DNA of 64,000 bases, from positions 744,001 through 808,000 of the forward strand of contig NC_012867.1 in NCBI RefSeq assembly GCF_000026945.1. Reading direction: 5' to 3'. The stretch is from Candida dubliniensis CD36 (taxonomy: Eukaryota > Ascomycota > Pichiomycetes > Serinales > Debaryomycetaceae). The position numbers and the translations under genes are program-made. This document shows positions 20,038 through 31,219 of the stretch, piece by piece (positions within the stretch are counted from its first letter, which is position 1; the number at the start of each line of letters is the position of its first letter). Below the pieces are notes generated by a model. It made no database searches, was not told where the DNA came from, and saw only the letters and a program-made list of their open reading frames with translations.

Positions 20038-21710
20038 CTACAAATTAAAATTAATAGTTTACTTCAAAAATTAATTTGTAATTATACTTCTTTCCTTTTT
20101 AGTTATGGTATATTCTTCCTTTTCACTTTTTCTGATTAATGCAATTGTTGGATGTTTTTTTTTTTGTGAAAGTATTGATTGTGGAAATAGTCTTGGTTCG
20201 GAGTTTATCCTTACCCCATACTTTTCGTGGATACAATTGACCAAAGAAAAAGAAATCCACGTTTGAGGCAATCCTTAAGCATTATGCAATATGCTTTTTA
20301 CCCGTGAATTTTCTCTGTTTGTCTCAAATCTATTGTTTGTGCATCAAAAAACGAAGAGCAAAGAAATGATTCCGTGGTAATTAATGATGTACTCTGCGGC
20401 TTTTTTTTTTTTTTTTGTAATGACTGGACAGCAAAACAATTGATTTCAATGGTTGATACTCAAATTGTTGTCAATGTGAGTTTGTCTTGTTATTCCGAAT
20501 TACCTTTAGTGTTTTTGGGTTCTTTTTTTTTCAAGCACTTATTCGGTTTGCATTCAAAAAAAGGAAGCAAATACAAAATGATGTGGGAGAACGAGACACG
20601 AAGGGATATTACCAACTTTTCGCATTTAATAACAAAGGTGTATGATAATCATTCAAATGTTGGAATATACATGGCAAGAATTATTCGATCCAGAATATTT
20701 TAAATTATTATTATATTTTTTTTTTCTTGGGTGTTCAACTCCGAGAAACTCAAATTGAATCATAATTTAAATGTGGGGGTGGGGCTCGTGTGGGGATTTT
20801 TCAACAATACGTTTAAAAAAAAAACATACTTTCCTTATGCACCAAAATAAACAATACTCAACTCTGGATTAAACACTGCAGTCACGAAATGTTTGACTGG
20901 AGGAGTCATCAGTGGGGTCAAACGTAATACGTAAATCTGTTTTGGCGTTATTTCTTGCTCTTATATTTTCGCATTATTTTGAAAAAAAAACTTGACCAAA
21001 AAAATGGTTCATGGGCATTTGCTAATGTTGTTCTATTGTATAGATCCAACATATACACAGATTACATAAATTTAATTAATGGGATCCCTTTCAAAACCAA
21101 ATCAGCGCTAAATAGTAGAATTCACCCACCGACATATTAATAAACATTCAAAGTGAGCCATTAACTCTAGACATAGAATCCAAAAATGTTCTTTTACAAT
21201 TAAAACAGTTTAGTGCAGTCGGTATGTATTTTAATTCTTTTCAGAAACGTTATGTAACTAGTTGTAATAAGAATACGAATAACCACAAACTACAATACTT
21301 CGGTTCCTTGTTTTGGCAGTTTCTTAGGGTTCCAAAATAAAATAAAATTTTCCAGGCCGCACACAATTCCTAAAATGTACCGAATCTCATTGCAGATCTC
21401 GCTCGTTAAAGAAACCTCCAAAAGAAAAATTTTTTTTTTTCAGATGTTGGTGCCATCACCTTTCTTTTTTCTTCCTTTCTTCTTTTTCTTTCCAACATAT
21501 ATTATACCTACATCCAGTACATAATTGAATAAACATACATTGTAAATGATTCTCAACCATGTGCGAATATATTCATGTAATACTACAAAATTCTGGGACT
21601 TTTATCTCCGGGTACATGCCATCATCTAGGTGTAATCGGTAAACGAATCCCAAATATCAAAAAAAATCATCTTGCAGAAGGGTTAACACCAACTAAACTC
21701 TACGCGTTAA

Positions 21711-23585
21711 CTATCCTTTTGAAGATGACTCACATTCATTCAAAAAATGTCTGATTTTTGGCCCTATTGTTTTCTTTTCTACAGCTTCTGTAGTGTTACC
21801 ACCTGCCACCATACATTTCGATTGAAACTCACAAAAAGAACAACGCAGTAAATCTTCAGTTGGGACTGCCTCTCTCTCCCCATTCCAGAATTTGCTGGCA
21901 CTTTCTACTTCAACTTGAAATTCAGAAAAATCATATTCATATACATTTTCCAGTAGTAACTGAGATGTCTTGTTAAGTCGATACTCAACTGAAGTCACAT
22001 CTCCAAGATTTTCTTCGAAAACACCAAATAATTGACTTGCTCTCGCAGCCAAGTATCTAAGAGTAGGTGGAGTCTTCCACACTTTCAACAAAGGCGAAAG
22101 AATCAGATCATACTCAATTCCGTCAATCTCCCGTAATTGTTCAAAAAAGTGGGTATGATTCGGATTAGCCAAAGAAAACTCATCACTGGATTGAAATACA
22201 GAAACAAAATCATAAGCCATTGACTTAGCCGAGTCATCAAAAGGTGCAAAACCGATTGGTTCGCCGTTGGCAAGTCTCACGAAATCTTTGAACAAAATAT
22301 GATAATGCTTCCGCAACAAGCAGATAGTTGTAAGAATGCTCAACGGCTTGTCAACATCATGTCCTCTACGCTCTGCATTTTCAATCAAACTGAAATATGT
22401 AAATCTGCTATCACGACTAAGCAACTGAAAAAAATGTCTATAATAGAATGTTTGAAATTTAGCAGCTTCAAGGACAGACTCTTGTCTTGGAATCTGCGGT
22501 GCCGATCTCGTTTTCACATCGGTAAATGTCAATCTGAAATCATAATGTTGAAGTATCTGTTTGGCCTCCGGCAAAAATTTCGAAAGATCCACAAGGGGAA
22601 CATTATCAACTTGATCGAAATTATCATCGACAAATCCATGAATATCATCAAATAAAGTACCATCACTTGGGTTTGTAAGGTTTTGAAGTTTGACATAGTC
22701 AACTATACCGCTCACTAATACACTTGAGGGATCACGAATTTCGTCTTTGTTGGTCACAAACAGTCGATTGTTAAAATTCAAATAACCGTGCAATAAAATT
22801 TCTCTTGCTTCAGCCCCCATGATCAATGAAAATAACCTTTCAATCAACATTTCTGCCCAATCTACTGCTAGCCGTTCAACCTCTCCCAAATAAAAAACCA
22901 CTTTATCTTCTTCTATTGGAACAGCCTTTTGCAATTCTCCTAAGCTCATCGCGTTAGAAAGAAGAAACTGTTCAATTTCCGTGGTGTCTATTTCTGGGTG
23001 GATCTCTGCTTCTAATTTTGAATGAAGTTTAGTACCCTGTGTCATGGCTTGTGTGGATGGTAACCGAACCGAACCTGAATAAACCTGATAAAAGCTGCGT
23101 AGTTCACACCAACTAAATACCAACAACTTTGTCACTGACAATCTTGGTGTGCTTATATAGGAGCGATCCTGGTTATATTGGGAGTGAAATTCAAATGGTG
23201 TATATTTTGTGGGATTATAAAGCGGTAAATCATCATTAGGATTCAATTTCCAATAATTATAAATTCCTGTAAGCAGATCATTACTTAATCGAGGCAACGT
23301 GGTACCTGTTCCTAGAACCATCAGCCTAATGATTTCATGCACATCTTCACGATTTTCCAGTTGTTCCGACTCTAACTCTGGTTCAGATTCCACATCTGGA
23401 CTTGGATTTGCATCTTCCAGTAGTAAAGAACGCGGCTCATCGTTAGTAATTGGTTGCTCTTGTTCGTGTTTGGATGTAACTTTCATTGGAACTAAAAGTT
23501 CATTTTTGATGATCCTTCTCAGCATTCTTTGTTTAGAAAAACACAGGGAGAAATAGAACTTTTTGAAGTGCCAAAATCTTGACAT
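21711..23585 (-). CDS. EXO5: Mitochondrial single-strand DNA exonuclease Exo5 (Dem1)
   Basis: Exo5 is a PD-(D/E)XK-type 5' exonuclease with an Fe-S cluster, required for yeast mitochondrial DNA maintenance. In the 624-aa product, SVTKLLVFSWCELRSFYQVY (about residue 148) carries the first cluster cysteine. SGIVDYVKL and the FTDVKTR motif (the nuclease Asp and Lys) follow. The C-terminal CSFCEFQSKC supplies the remaining cluster cysteines. The first ATG (MSRFWHFKKFYFSLCF...) and a second at codon 21 (MLRRIIKNELLV) both give basic, amphipathic starts suited to mitochondrial import. Either could be used. Domain order and length match Dem1/Exo5. Confidence 0.92.
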   Translation of the reverse strand: MSRFWHFKKFYFSLCFSKQRMLRRIIKNELLVPMKVTSKHEQEQPITNDEPRSLLLEDANPSPDVESEPELESEQLENREDVHEIIRLMVLGTGTTLPRLSNDLLTGIYNYWKLNPNDDLPLYNPTKYTPFEFHSQYNQDRSYISTPRLSVTKLLVFSWCELRSFYQVYSGSVRLPSTQAMTQGTKLHSKLEAEIHPEIDTTEIEQFLLSNAMSLGELQKAVPIEEDKVVFYLGEVERLAVDWAEMLIERLFSLIMGAEAREILLHGYLNFNNRLFVTNKDEIRDPSSVLVSGIVDYVKLQNLTNPSDGTLFDDIHGFVDDNFDQVDNVPLVDLSKFLPEAKQILQHYDFRLTFTDVKTRSAPQIPRQESVLEAAKFQTFYYRHFFQLLSRDSRFTYFSLIENAERRGHDVDKPLSILTTICLLRKHYHILFKDFVRLANGEPIGFAPFDDSAKSMAYDFVSVFQSSDEFSLANPNHTHFFEQLREIDGIEYDLILSPLLKVWKTPPTLRYLAARASQLFGVFEENLGDVTSVEYRLNKTSQLLLENVYEYDFSEFQVEVESASKFWNGEREAVPTEDLLRCSFCEFQSKCMVAGGNTTEAVEKKTIGPKIRHFLNECESSSKG

Positions 23586-24130
23586 AATATCATGTTAATA
23601 CTACCTTAAGGAAAGGGAAGTTCTGCATATCTAGAATAGAAGAAGATTTCGTGTTATATATAATAGAGTTCTATTTTTTTTTTTTGGTCCTCCTTTTATT
23701 GTTTTTGAAGGAATATTACTGTTTACTCCTCAACAGTTACGCGTCAATTAATGCTGTTGTGATGGATCACAAGTATTAAACGTCATATATTTCTTTTCAG
23801 ACTCTATAGATATTTTTAAAGCCCCCCTCCCTGATGTGTAATCAAAGCCAAAATCAATCAATTTGACGACTTGCTTATCGTATAGGCTCATCGCACTTGA
23901 TATCTTGGCACAGCTCTACTGCACCTAGCGATACTTTAAACACAGACGAGTTTCAACTTCGTGTCAGCTGTGTTTGAAACACATCAGAAGTTAAAAAATA
24001 GTAACATTCATTCATTCACAATCTATAAAATCAACATAAAAAACTAAATTCTAAGTAATTTTTTTTTTTGCCTTTTTTTTAGAATTACCATAATAAGAAT
24101 TGAAATAATATAAACTAAATAGTGTTTAAA
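23586..24130. other. Intergenic between EXO5 start and DUF1399 gene 1 stop
   Basis: This is 545 bp. It contains a poly-T tract (about 23672-23685) in the EXO5 promoter and a pyrimidine-rich stretch at about 24058-24080 near the 3' end of the downstream gene. Nothing else is recognised. Confidence 0.5.
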
Positions 24131-26239
24131 CTATAACTCTGGAACAGCTCCAAAAATCGTGGACAAAGTTGAATCCAACAATTCGTTCCGTATGTCACCA
24201 AAAGTAATCGCCTGATCATCAAAACCAGCATCAAAATCACCTGATGGACAATTTAAATCTTCACCAATTGTAGTACCAGTCTCAAAAAGTGAAAAATCGG
24301 AACTCGACATCGATTGACATAAACTAAGCGGCATCCAACTGGGTGAGGAGAGCCCACTGCGGGAAATAGGAGAAATTAAATCTTCCAACTTTTCTTCAAT
24401 TGGAGTTAACGGATCGTCCATTACAGAATCAACTGTGCAGAAACTGTTTGAACTAAAACTCAAACTTGTACTCAAATTTGAACTTGATTTGGATCTGGAC
24501 CTTTTTTTCGCAACTTTATTCTTCATAGATCTGACAGATGTTGCACCAACAAACGACGGCGATGTTTCAAAGTTGAATAAAGATTTTACCTCCATATTGG
24601 ATTCAGCAACAATACTTTTGTTTGTTGCTAGTGCTGTATCCGATTTTGAAATTATACATTGTTGACAATAGCAGATGTTATAGGATTCACCAAATCGAAA
24701 TTGATAAGTATCAGCTGTAGTTTTAAAACTATTGTCCAATCTCCCTTCATGAAGTGAGCCATCAATGACTGAATGACAAGCAGAACTCCGGCAATCAAAG
24801 ACATAACCAGATAAATGCAATCTATGAGTTCTCCAGACCAAATCGATATCTAACGTGGGAATCAACATTTCTTGAGTCAAACAAGGGTCAGTCAACATTG
24901 TAAAGAAATTAGCATACCTTGAACAAGACTCAGTTAGAATTTGTTTAATATGTGGAGACTGTAACCAATTAATGTTATTCATCTTGTTTACAAATCTTTC
25001 TTGTTGCATAACTGCAGAAACCAAATCATAGCCAATCTCAATTCCACCAGGGACTGTCATGCTAATTGTTTGGTTGTTTAAATACTCCACAAGCAAAACT
25101 CCAGTCAATGGGTTTTTGAGTTGTGAAATAATGGATTTTACCATTGTTGGGAACTCTTCATATTTGTGGGTTTCCCATATTTCCTGGATTTTGAGTGCCA
25201 TTTCAATACTCAAATTCAGTGGGTCTCGGTCAATCAATCCCGGTGCAGACATGACCTTCGAAAAATGCTTGTACACACCTTGTAAAGTACCAGCTTTTGT
25301 AGCATCGGCAAACAATTGAAGCTTTCTTAACTCTTCATGAGTAATGATAGGAAAATTTGTGCAATAGCATTCAGAAGACTGTGCAAAGTTAATATTTGTT
25401 GCTCTCAAATCAGAATTTGCAAATCCAGTATTTTCATTGTTTATCCAAGAAACACCCCCAGAAAGCTTTTCATAGCAGTTTGGACAATATATAAATAATG
25501 TCTCATCATAGTACAGCCTGATTTCGTTTGTGTCGTACTGCAAATCCAATGAGTATGAAGTGTATTTTTTTATTAGATCCAAATAGTTACGCTTGAATAT
25601 TTGAGAAACTTTGAATTCAAAACTGGAATCATCAATACACTTGTTAATGTTGTGCAATGGCAATGGAAAATTAGCAAAATCTAAGAAGTTGCATCTCACA
25701 AAGGTGTCGTAAAATGATTTTGGATTCAACAAAAATGCATGCCAGACCATAATGACGTCCAATGGAGGTAGTAATTGATTGACTGTAGCAACCAATTCAG
25801 AATTTTTTACATTAGCAAGGGCGAAGATCGAGGGTTCATCGTATGCCTTGCCTGAACTAGCAACAGTTTTTTTAATTGCTGTAACAAACACAATAAACCG
25901 ACGAACAGCTCTGGCAACAAAAGCTCCCCAAAGCTTACCAGCATTGTTAGAATCTGTTAAACCGACAACTTTTTTTTTCATCACTGAAAAAGCTCTCATG
26001 AGTTTCAAATGTGCAATTGTTTCAATTTCATTTGGTAAATATTTAGCAGCATTGGTTACTTCAATATCAACTGGTGGATCATTCACACCAATTACATATT
26101 TGTAACTTGAATAATCGGTATCCTGAGAATTGCAAATGATCTCAGCAAACTCTTGCGACATGTTAATTGTTGGCGAAGGAGGAACAGACGTATCCATTCC
26201 ACTATGAGCAAAATGATTAATATTATGGAAGAAAGTCAT
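24131..26239 (-). CDS. DUF1399 / GRDP-like protein, paralog 1
   Basis: This 702-aa protein belongs to the DUF1399 (glycine-rich domain protein-like) family; the molecular function is not established in fungi. Diagnostic blocks are PPLDVIMVWHAFLLNPKSFY (about residues 178-197), FPLPLHNINKCIDD, and the second His-containing motif TLDIDLVWRTHRLHLSGYVF (about 470-490). Cysteine pairs that could bind metal are CPNC, CYCTNF and CYCQQC. A Ser/Lys-rich tail from about residue 560 includes the basic patch KKRSRSKSS. A paralog with the same blocks lies at 57878-59830. The ATG at 26239 is the first in frame; M15 (MDTSVPPSP) is an alternative. Confidence 0.75.
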   Translation of the reverse strand: MTFFHNINHFAHSGMDTSVPPSPTINMSQEFAEIICNSQDTDYSSYKYVIGVNDPPVDIEVTNAAKYLPNEIETIAHLKLMRAFSVMKKKVVGLTDSNNAGKLWGAFVARAVRRFIVFVTAIKKTVASSGKAYDEPSIFALANVKNSELVATVNQLLPPLDVIMVWHAFLLNPKSFYDTFVRCNFLDFANFPLPLHNINKCIDDSSFEFKVSQIFKRNYLDLIKKYTSYSLDLQYDTNEIRLYYDETLFIYCPNCYEKLSGGVSWINNENTGFANSDLRATNINFAQSSECYCTNFPIITHEELRKLQLFADATKAGTLQGVYKHFSKVMSAPGLIDRDPLNLSIEMALKIQEIWETHKYEEFPTMVKSIISQLKNPLTGVLLVEYLNNQTISMTVPGGIEIGYDLVSAVMQQERFVNKMNNINWLQSPHIKQILTESCSRYANFFTMLTDPCLTQEMLIPTLDIDLVWRTHRLHLSGYVFDCRSSACHSVIDGSLHEGRLDNSFKTTADTYQFRFGESYNICYCQQCIISKSDTALATNKSIVAESNMEVKSLFNFETSPSFVGATSVRSMKNKVAKKRSRSKSSSNLSTSLSFSSNSFCTVDSVMDDPLTPIEEKLEDLISPISRSGLSSPSWMPLSLCQSMSSSDFSLFETGTTIGEDLNCPSGDFDAGFDDQAITFGDIRNELLDSTLSTIFGAVPEL

Positions 26240-27734
26240 TCTTTAGTAATTGGTTTATTGGCATTGAATTGGGAGGGTAATCTGGTGGACTACTCGTGGT
26301 ACTTATAGTTGTTCATTCAGGGATCTTGCATTCTGATTTCTACATCTCTAAACGGCAAATTGGTAAGGTCGGCTAGAAACCCATGTGAATGACTCTTTGA
26401 TAAACAACTAAAAACAAATCTATCTTAAAATTGATATGCCAATGAATTTGTGTTGCAAATGTAAACATATATCTTTCTATCGGCTTAGGTTAACGTTAGA
26501 AGAACACTGCTACCGCCATAATTATCATATAGATAAAAAAAAAATAAATAACCAAATCTACGTATGACTAATTTTTGTGGTCATTAAAATCTTTGAAAAC
26601 TTTGAAAAAACTAAAAACAGAAGAAAACGTTTGTAAGAATTTACGAACGTTTTCAGCCACAATGTCAAATAGTAGATTGTGATTCACTTTTTTGAACTCA
26701 ATCACCCCCTTTTTGGTAACTAATTTATTTATTCGGCCGACAATGAATGCACAGCCTCGGGTTGTTGTTGTTGTTGTTGCTGTTCATCGATCCGATATAA
26801 CAATTATTATTGTTTTTCTTTTTCTGGAGTTACTGGTGATATGTTCTTACAAGATAGACATTTGCAGTTTGGATATATCTAGCTACCTCCATACTGATAC
26901 TATACCGAGTATTGGAAGTCAGTAAAAGAGCCAATGGTAAGTTATAAAAGGGACAAACGGAACCCCCCTCCCTATTATCTTACGTCATCTCTAATAATAA
27001 AGCCGATTTCGTTTAATGCCGGTCGATTAATGTTGTTTTTTTCTTCCTAAGAATGTCTTAGATGATCTCTAACTCTCTTGTTTGAAAACGCCTTGACCTG
27101 CTCTTATCGTATCCGCCAAATGCCGCATTTCAAAATCTCTATCATCTTTTACAAACAAAACAGTTCCAGGTTTAGATTGCTCACGTGTCCGTTTAAAGGG
27201 GAGAGGCAATTGTTATCAGCGCGGGGCCAATGAATTTTGAAAAGGTCTTGAACGTGACACAGTTTTACGCCACGTGCAGGAAATAATCATAAGTCAAAAA
27301 GATAAACAAATGTAAAATTCGCTAATTTGAATTGTTTTCGCTGAAACTTAGAGAATTAGGATACTCTCAATAGGGAGACCATAGATTTAAAATAACATGG
27401 AGAAAACGGCGTTTTGCAATTAACTAATCACAATAATTATCACACTGTTTCCAAATAAGTTTACCAGTGGAAACTCCAACGGAAGACATTGTTTCGTTCC
27501 AATTTCCATCTTACAGATCAGCATTCTAAACTAATATCAATTACTATAGACAGAGGCATTGTAACATATACCAGTGGTCAGTCCCTTTTTTTATTTTTTA
27601 TTCATCTTTCTTGGGCTGCACTTTTCGTTATTAGCTTAGTGTTTTCATTTGAAGTTGTTAATGATGTAGTTGGCGAGCTACTCTAACTTTTGCTTCAACA
27701 GTGCGGAACTCAAAACGTGCTGACATATCTCTTG
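26240..27734. other. Intergenic, 1.5 kb, between DUF1399 gene 1 and the Asn/Ser-rich gene
   Basis: The region lies between the start of DUF1399 gene 1 and the stop of the next minus-strand gene, so it should be mostly promoter of the former. It contains a (GTT)n run (about 26761-26778), two CACGTG-type or CACGTGC sites (about 27183 and 27270) and a few short ORFs without ATG or family features. No RNA gene was recognised. Confidence 0.45.
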
Positions 27735-29234
27735 TTAATGAATTCCACGCTTCATTTTCAAAGAGTCTCTTTTCTTCTCGCTTAAACTGTACTGATTAGG
27801 TAAGTTTGCTTTAGAAGTGTCACAACCTGTTTCTGTGCCTTCAACAGAGTTAGCACCTGCACTGACTCCAGCCACAGTCAGGTTATTGCTTGAATTGGCA
27901 AACAGTGTCCCACTAAAATATTCGTCTCCTGGAGTTGTAGCAGACAAGAATGGAGAGTCCAACGATAGTCCCAGTTGCACATTTTTGGAATTGTTTGAAT
28001 TTCCTTGTAATGAATTCAAAGCCTGTAGATTAGACATATCAGTATTGATATTTAGTGCTTGTGGTAAATTGTTACCCCTTGACGAAGATCTTGACCTTTG
28101 TAAAAACTGGAATTCTTCGGAATCAGAAGTACAAGGATTATGGACAATATTGTATGGCAGGTTAGTCGAACTTACGGAACCCTTATGTGAAGTTGGGGGA
28201 GTTATATGATAGTCCATCATCATAGAATTTAATTGACCAACGTTACTTGCAGAACTGACGAAATTATTACTGGTATTAGTCACACTGACATTACCATTGC
28301 CATTGGATGTACGATTAATTATTGATTGAGGAACAAAATCTTGGAACGATTGCAATGAATCTGTACTCATATTAAAATCTGGATTTCCATTCGGTCTCAA
28401 ATTGTTAATGTTTCCAACATGTAGCCAATTGTTGGAGTTGTTTCTCGTTAGAGACTGCTTTCTCAAGTTGATTGACGACGACCGCGATCTTGCCAAGTTC
28501 ACTGTAGCGTTATTTTGACTTGAGCTATTGTAGTTCATTAGATTCATATCGCTCAAGGATAAGTTGGAGACAGAAGAATTTCTTGTCACCGTACTGTTGA
28601 GCAGTATAGACGTGGACTCTGGTAGTTTGTTAACAGTATTGTTCTTGCTATGGCATATCTCTAATAACCTTTTTCTTATCAACTGTAAAATTATTGGTTG
28701 ATATTCGTGGCTCCGAAGACAATCCAGGTTGATTATATTGAATTGATCGTATACAGGTGTATTCTTGGACCCAGAAGTGACTCTAATCAATTCCTTTATT
28801 GTTTCGTTGGCAACCTTACTGACTAATCCACTAGGCGGAATATTTCCCAGAAACGGGGTAGTGGTTGGCAATGACAAGATGCTGGAATATATTGAAATCA
28901 ATACTTGGTCAAATTGGTTTGTAAAAAACAATGTAAAATTTCTTCTAGCCATATTGTATGGCTCATCAATATCGGTAAGAATATCGTCGGATTCATTAAC
29001 CTCTGGGTTTTGATATAGTGAGGATTGATTCCCGTTTCCGTGATATCCTTGATGCTGCAGCTGAAATTGGTGTGGTAATGGAAATTCAGTTTGGTGTTGA
29101 GGTGCTTCTAAAGGTGTCTTCAAAGTTTGGTCAACTGGAGTAAAAGGACTAGAACCTCCCCCAAAGTTGCTGTTTGGTGGAACAAAATCCAATTTGTTCA
29201 ATTTAAGCAGTAAATTCAAATTCTTATTTAACAT
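27735..29234 (-). CDS. Asn/Ser-rich protein with one conserved-looking block, function unknown
   Basis: I do not recognise this 499-aa protein. The N terminus (MLNKNLNLLLKLNKLDF) is amphipathic and basic. Residues about 90-205 form the only ordered-looking part: RRNFTLFFTNQFDQVLISIY, then LPTTTPFLGNIPPSGLVSKV, then YDQFNIINLDCLRSHEYQPI, then LIRKRLLEICHSKN. The rest is rich in Asn, Ser, Gln and Thr with many phosphorylatable Ser (SRSRSSSINLR, RSRSSSRGNN), a composition common in yeast transcriptional or RNA regulators. No zinc finger, RRM or kinase motif is present. A role as a regulator is only a guess from composition. Confidence 0.7.
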   Translation of the reverse strand: MLNKNLNLLLKLNKLDFVPPNSNFGGGSSPFTPVDQTLKTPLEAPQHQTEFPLPHQFQLQHQGYHGNGNQSSLYQNPEVNESDDILTDIDEPYNMARRNFTLFFTNQFDQVLISIYSSILSLPTTTPFLGNIPPSGLVSKVANETIKELIRVTSGSKNTPVYDQFNIINLDCLRSHEYQPIILQLIRKRLLEICHSKNNTVNKLPESTSILLNSTVTRNSSVSNLSLSDMNLMNYNSSSQNNATVNLARSRSSSINLRKQSLTRNNSNNWLHVGNINNLRPNGNPDFNMSTDSLQSFQDFVPQSIINRTSNGNGNVSVTNTSNNFVSSASNVGQLNSMMMDYHITPPTSHKGSVSSTNLPYNIVHNPCTSDSEEFQFLQRSRSSSRGNNLPQALNINTDMSNLQALNSLQGNSNNSKNVQLGLSLDSPFLSATTPGDEYFSGTLFANSSNNLTVAGVSAGANSVEGTETGCDTSKANLPNQYSLSEKKRDSLKMKRGIH

Positions 29235-31219
29235 TGTATGTCGATGTTATAAACTGGAAACCTATTAAGTGAAAGTGTCTATCAAGATAAAAATAAAGTC
29301 TCTAATGTAATCTGACTTGGAGAAATTTGCCAGAAATATTAAAATGAAAAAGATTTCGAAACAGTTTTGATTGAAAATATATCGTCCAATTTGATTTAAT
29401 CTGGCTTTGATTTTTAATTCTCGCAAAACTATGATTGGAACCGAACAAAACTAAAAAAAAAAAAAAAAAAAAAAAATTATCAGGAGCTCGTAGACGTGTT
29501 GGTGTATATTTAATCTATTATTTTCAACGGGAGAAATATTTGGTCAGTGATCAGTTATGTAAATCCCAAATTCAAGTGTTTTCAAGGAACTTTAGTGTCA
29601 ATAATAAAATGGAACTAGTGCAAGAATAAATAAAAGAACAGAAAATCGGAATATCAATAAATAATACAAAAAAAATACTTGACCAAGGAAAACAACGTTG
29701 AATATATATCAATACACACACACAAAAAAAAACGACAATTGGCAAGAAAATATAATAATGCTGACAACCAGGTTTTAAAAAGTGTTCTTCATAATTTCTC
29801 TGTATTCTTGATTGAGTGTATAATTGTTCCGACATAAACGAAATGGAATACCGCTATACTAAGCAAAAATTCAATCTAACAATAGAAAACTTAAAGGGGG
29901 GAACTATCCTTTAGCGGGCGAGGTGGAAAACTATTAGTCAAAAGAAAACAAAGCATAGCGCGACAATTAAAAAACTGACGCGTCATTGCTCTAGGACATA
30001 TAAAGTTTGTAAATGTAGTTGATTACTTTGTGTGACTACTGGGACATGCATCCTTTAACTGGTAAAAATGAAGTGCAAGAAGAAATAATCTAACAAGCTA
30101 TAAAACAACAGCATGAATAACTGAATAACAGGTCGTACAGCTGTCCGATATCTTTGATTGGCAAGATTAGTTTTCTTACATGGTACTGAAATTTGGCCTA
30201 CCTATACATGCTGTCCACATCCAGTAAAACAATTCTGCCTGGCCCAACCCCACTCACGCCCCGTTCTCCATTCTATTATCACCAATCTCAAAAAAGTTCT
30301 ATCGGGGGTAAGTATTTCCGCGTACAATAACGTAGATATTACAAAAAAGAGTTGTCCTTTATTTAGCTAGACCACCCACAATTATTATAATGCTTTTCTG
30401 TTTTCTTCAAACACAAAAAAAAAAAAAACTGACTTAAATTATTGCTCAAACAAGCATTTGTGTGTATATTAGGTTTCAGTTGCTTGGATGGTTTTTGTAC
30501 TTCTTCATCCTACGTGGTTTTTCATCTCAATCTTAAAAAATTAACTCCCAAAACGGATAAATTGATTACATCTTTGTAATCAGTACACGACCTACTCAAT
30601 TGGGAATAATTAGTTTTATTATTATTAATATTGTTTTGACACACATGTTGATAAACTTTGGGAGGGTGACTTTGGTAGCAGATGGTGTTCCATTTTTCGG
30701 CAGCCATGGAAGATGAAGATGCAACTTCTTCTGCCATCTATTATATCGTATGATAGTTGGTGTGATTATTTTCTTGGATAAAATATTCAGGAGAGAGCTT
30801 ATTGTCGTAAAATAGATATCAATTGAAACAAAAAGGTTTGAAAAAACTTTTAACTCTTGTATTAGCAAAAGCTAAACGTTTGGTATAACGGAGTTCCTCC
30901 CTTCCAACTCACATACTGATTCTTTTTTTCTTTGTTTTACGTTTTTAACTTTCAAAATCTTGGATGGTTTGATACTCACTGTGGAAAGCCAAGATAAATC
31001 TCATTTACGGACCAAACATTGTTTCATATATTGATCGAGCTGTTTTCAACAAGCTGCATAACATGATTGTCACCTGAGTTGGCAATACCTGGCTTCTCCA
31101 CTGATATATGCAGATCCAAGTCAAAGAGTAACAAAAAAAAAAATACGTTAGAAACATCTTAATCAATTCATGCAAGTATGAACCAACAATTACGTAGATT
31201 TGCTCTTCTTCCCATCAAT
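29235..31219. other. Intergenic, 2.0 kb, between the Asn/Ser-rich gene and TAF3
   Basis: This is a long AT-rich region upstream of the Asn/Ser-rich gene. It includes a poly-A tract of about 24 bases (29453-29476). Two short ATG ORFs on the minus strand have a non-random N terminus: 29572-29835 (listed separately) and 30522-30737 (71 aa, starting MAEEVASSSSMAAEKW, then degenerating). Neither is supported well enough to call a gene. No tRNA or LTR was seen. Confidence 0.45.
29572..29835 (-). CDS. Possible small membrane protein ORF (87 aa), weak
   Basis: This ORF starts with ATG and begins with a hydrophilic segment (MSEQLYTQSRIQRNYEEHF). It then continues as a strongly hydrophobic Phe/Ile/Val/Cys-rich stretch with two or three potential membrane segments. 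Hydrophobic runs of this kind also arise from T-rich DNA, so it may be spurious, or only the first part may be coding as an exon. No family is recognised. Confidence 0.2.
   Translation of the reverse strand: MSEQLYTQSRIQRNYEEHFLKPGCQHYYIFLPIVVFFCVCVLIYIQRCFPWSSIFFVLFIDIPIFCSFIYSCTSSILLLTLKFLENT

Larger units (their letters stand above)
18954..21710. promoter_or_regulatory. Long intergenic region: CIT1 promoter and EXO5 3' side
   Basis: At 2,757 bp this is the longest gene-poor stretch in the window. Near CIT1 it contains a CCAAT box (about 19318-19322), plausible for HAP-complex control of a respiratory gene, and many poly-A/T tracts. A five-unit TTGAAT hexamer array is at about 19469-19498. 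A possible short coding exon on the minus strand at 19894-20037 is listed separately. The other ORFs here are low-complexity poly-Phe/Lys runs caused by homopolymers. No LTR or tRNA was recognised. Confidence 0.5.

Noticed and set aside
30522..30737. 71-codon ORF starting MAEEVASSSSMAAEK
   Set aside because: The N terminus looks plausible, but the rest degenerates and no canonical splice signals rescue it. It is not strong enough to call.
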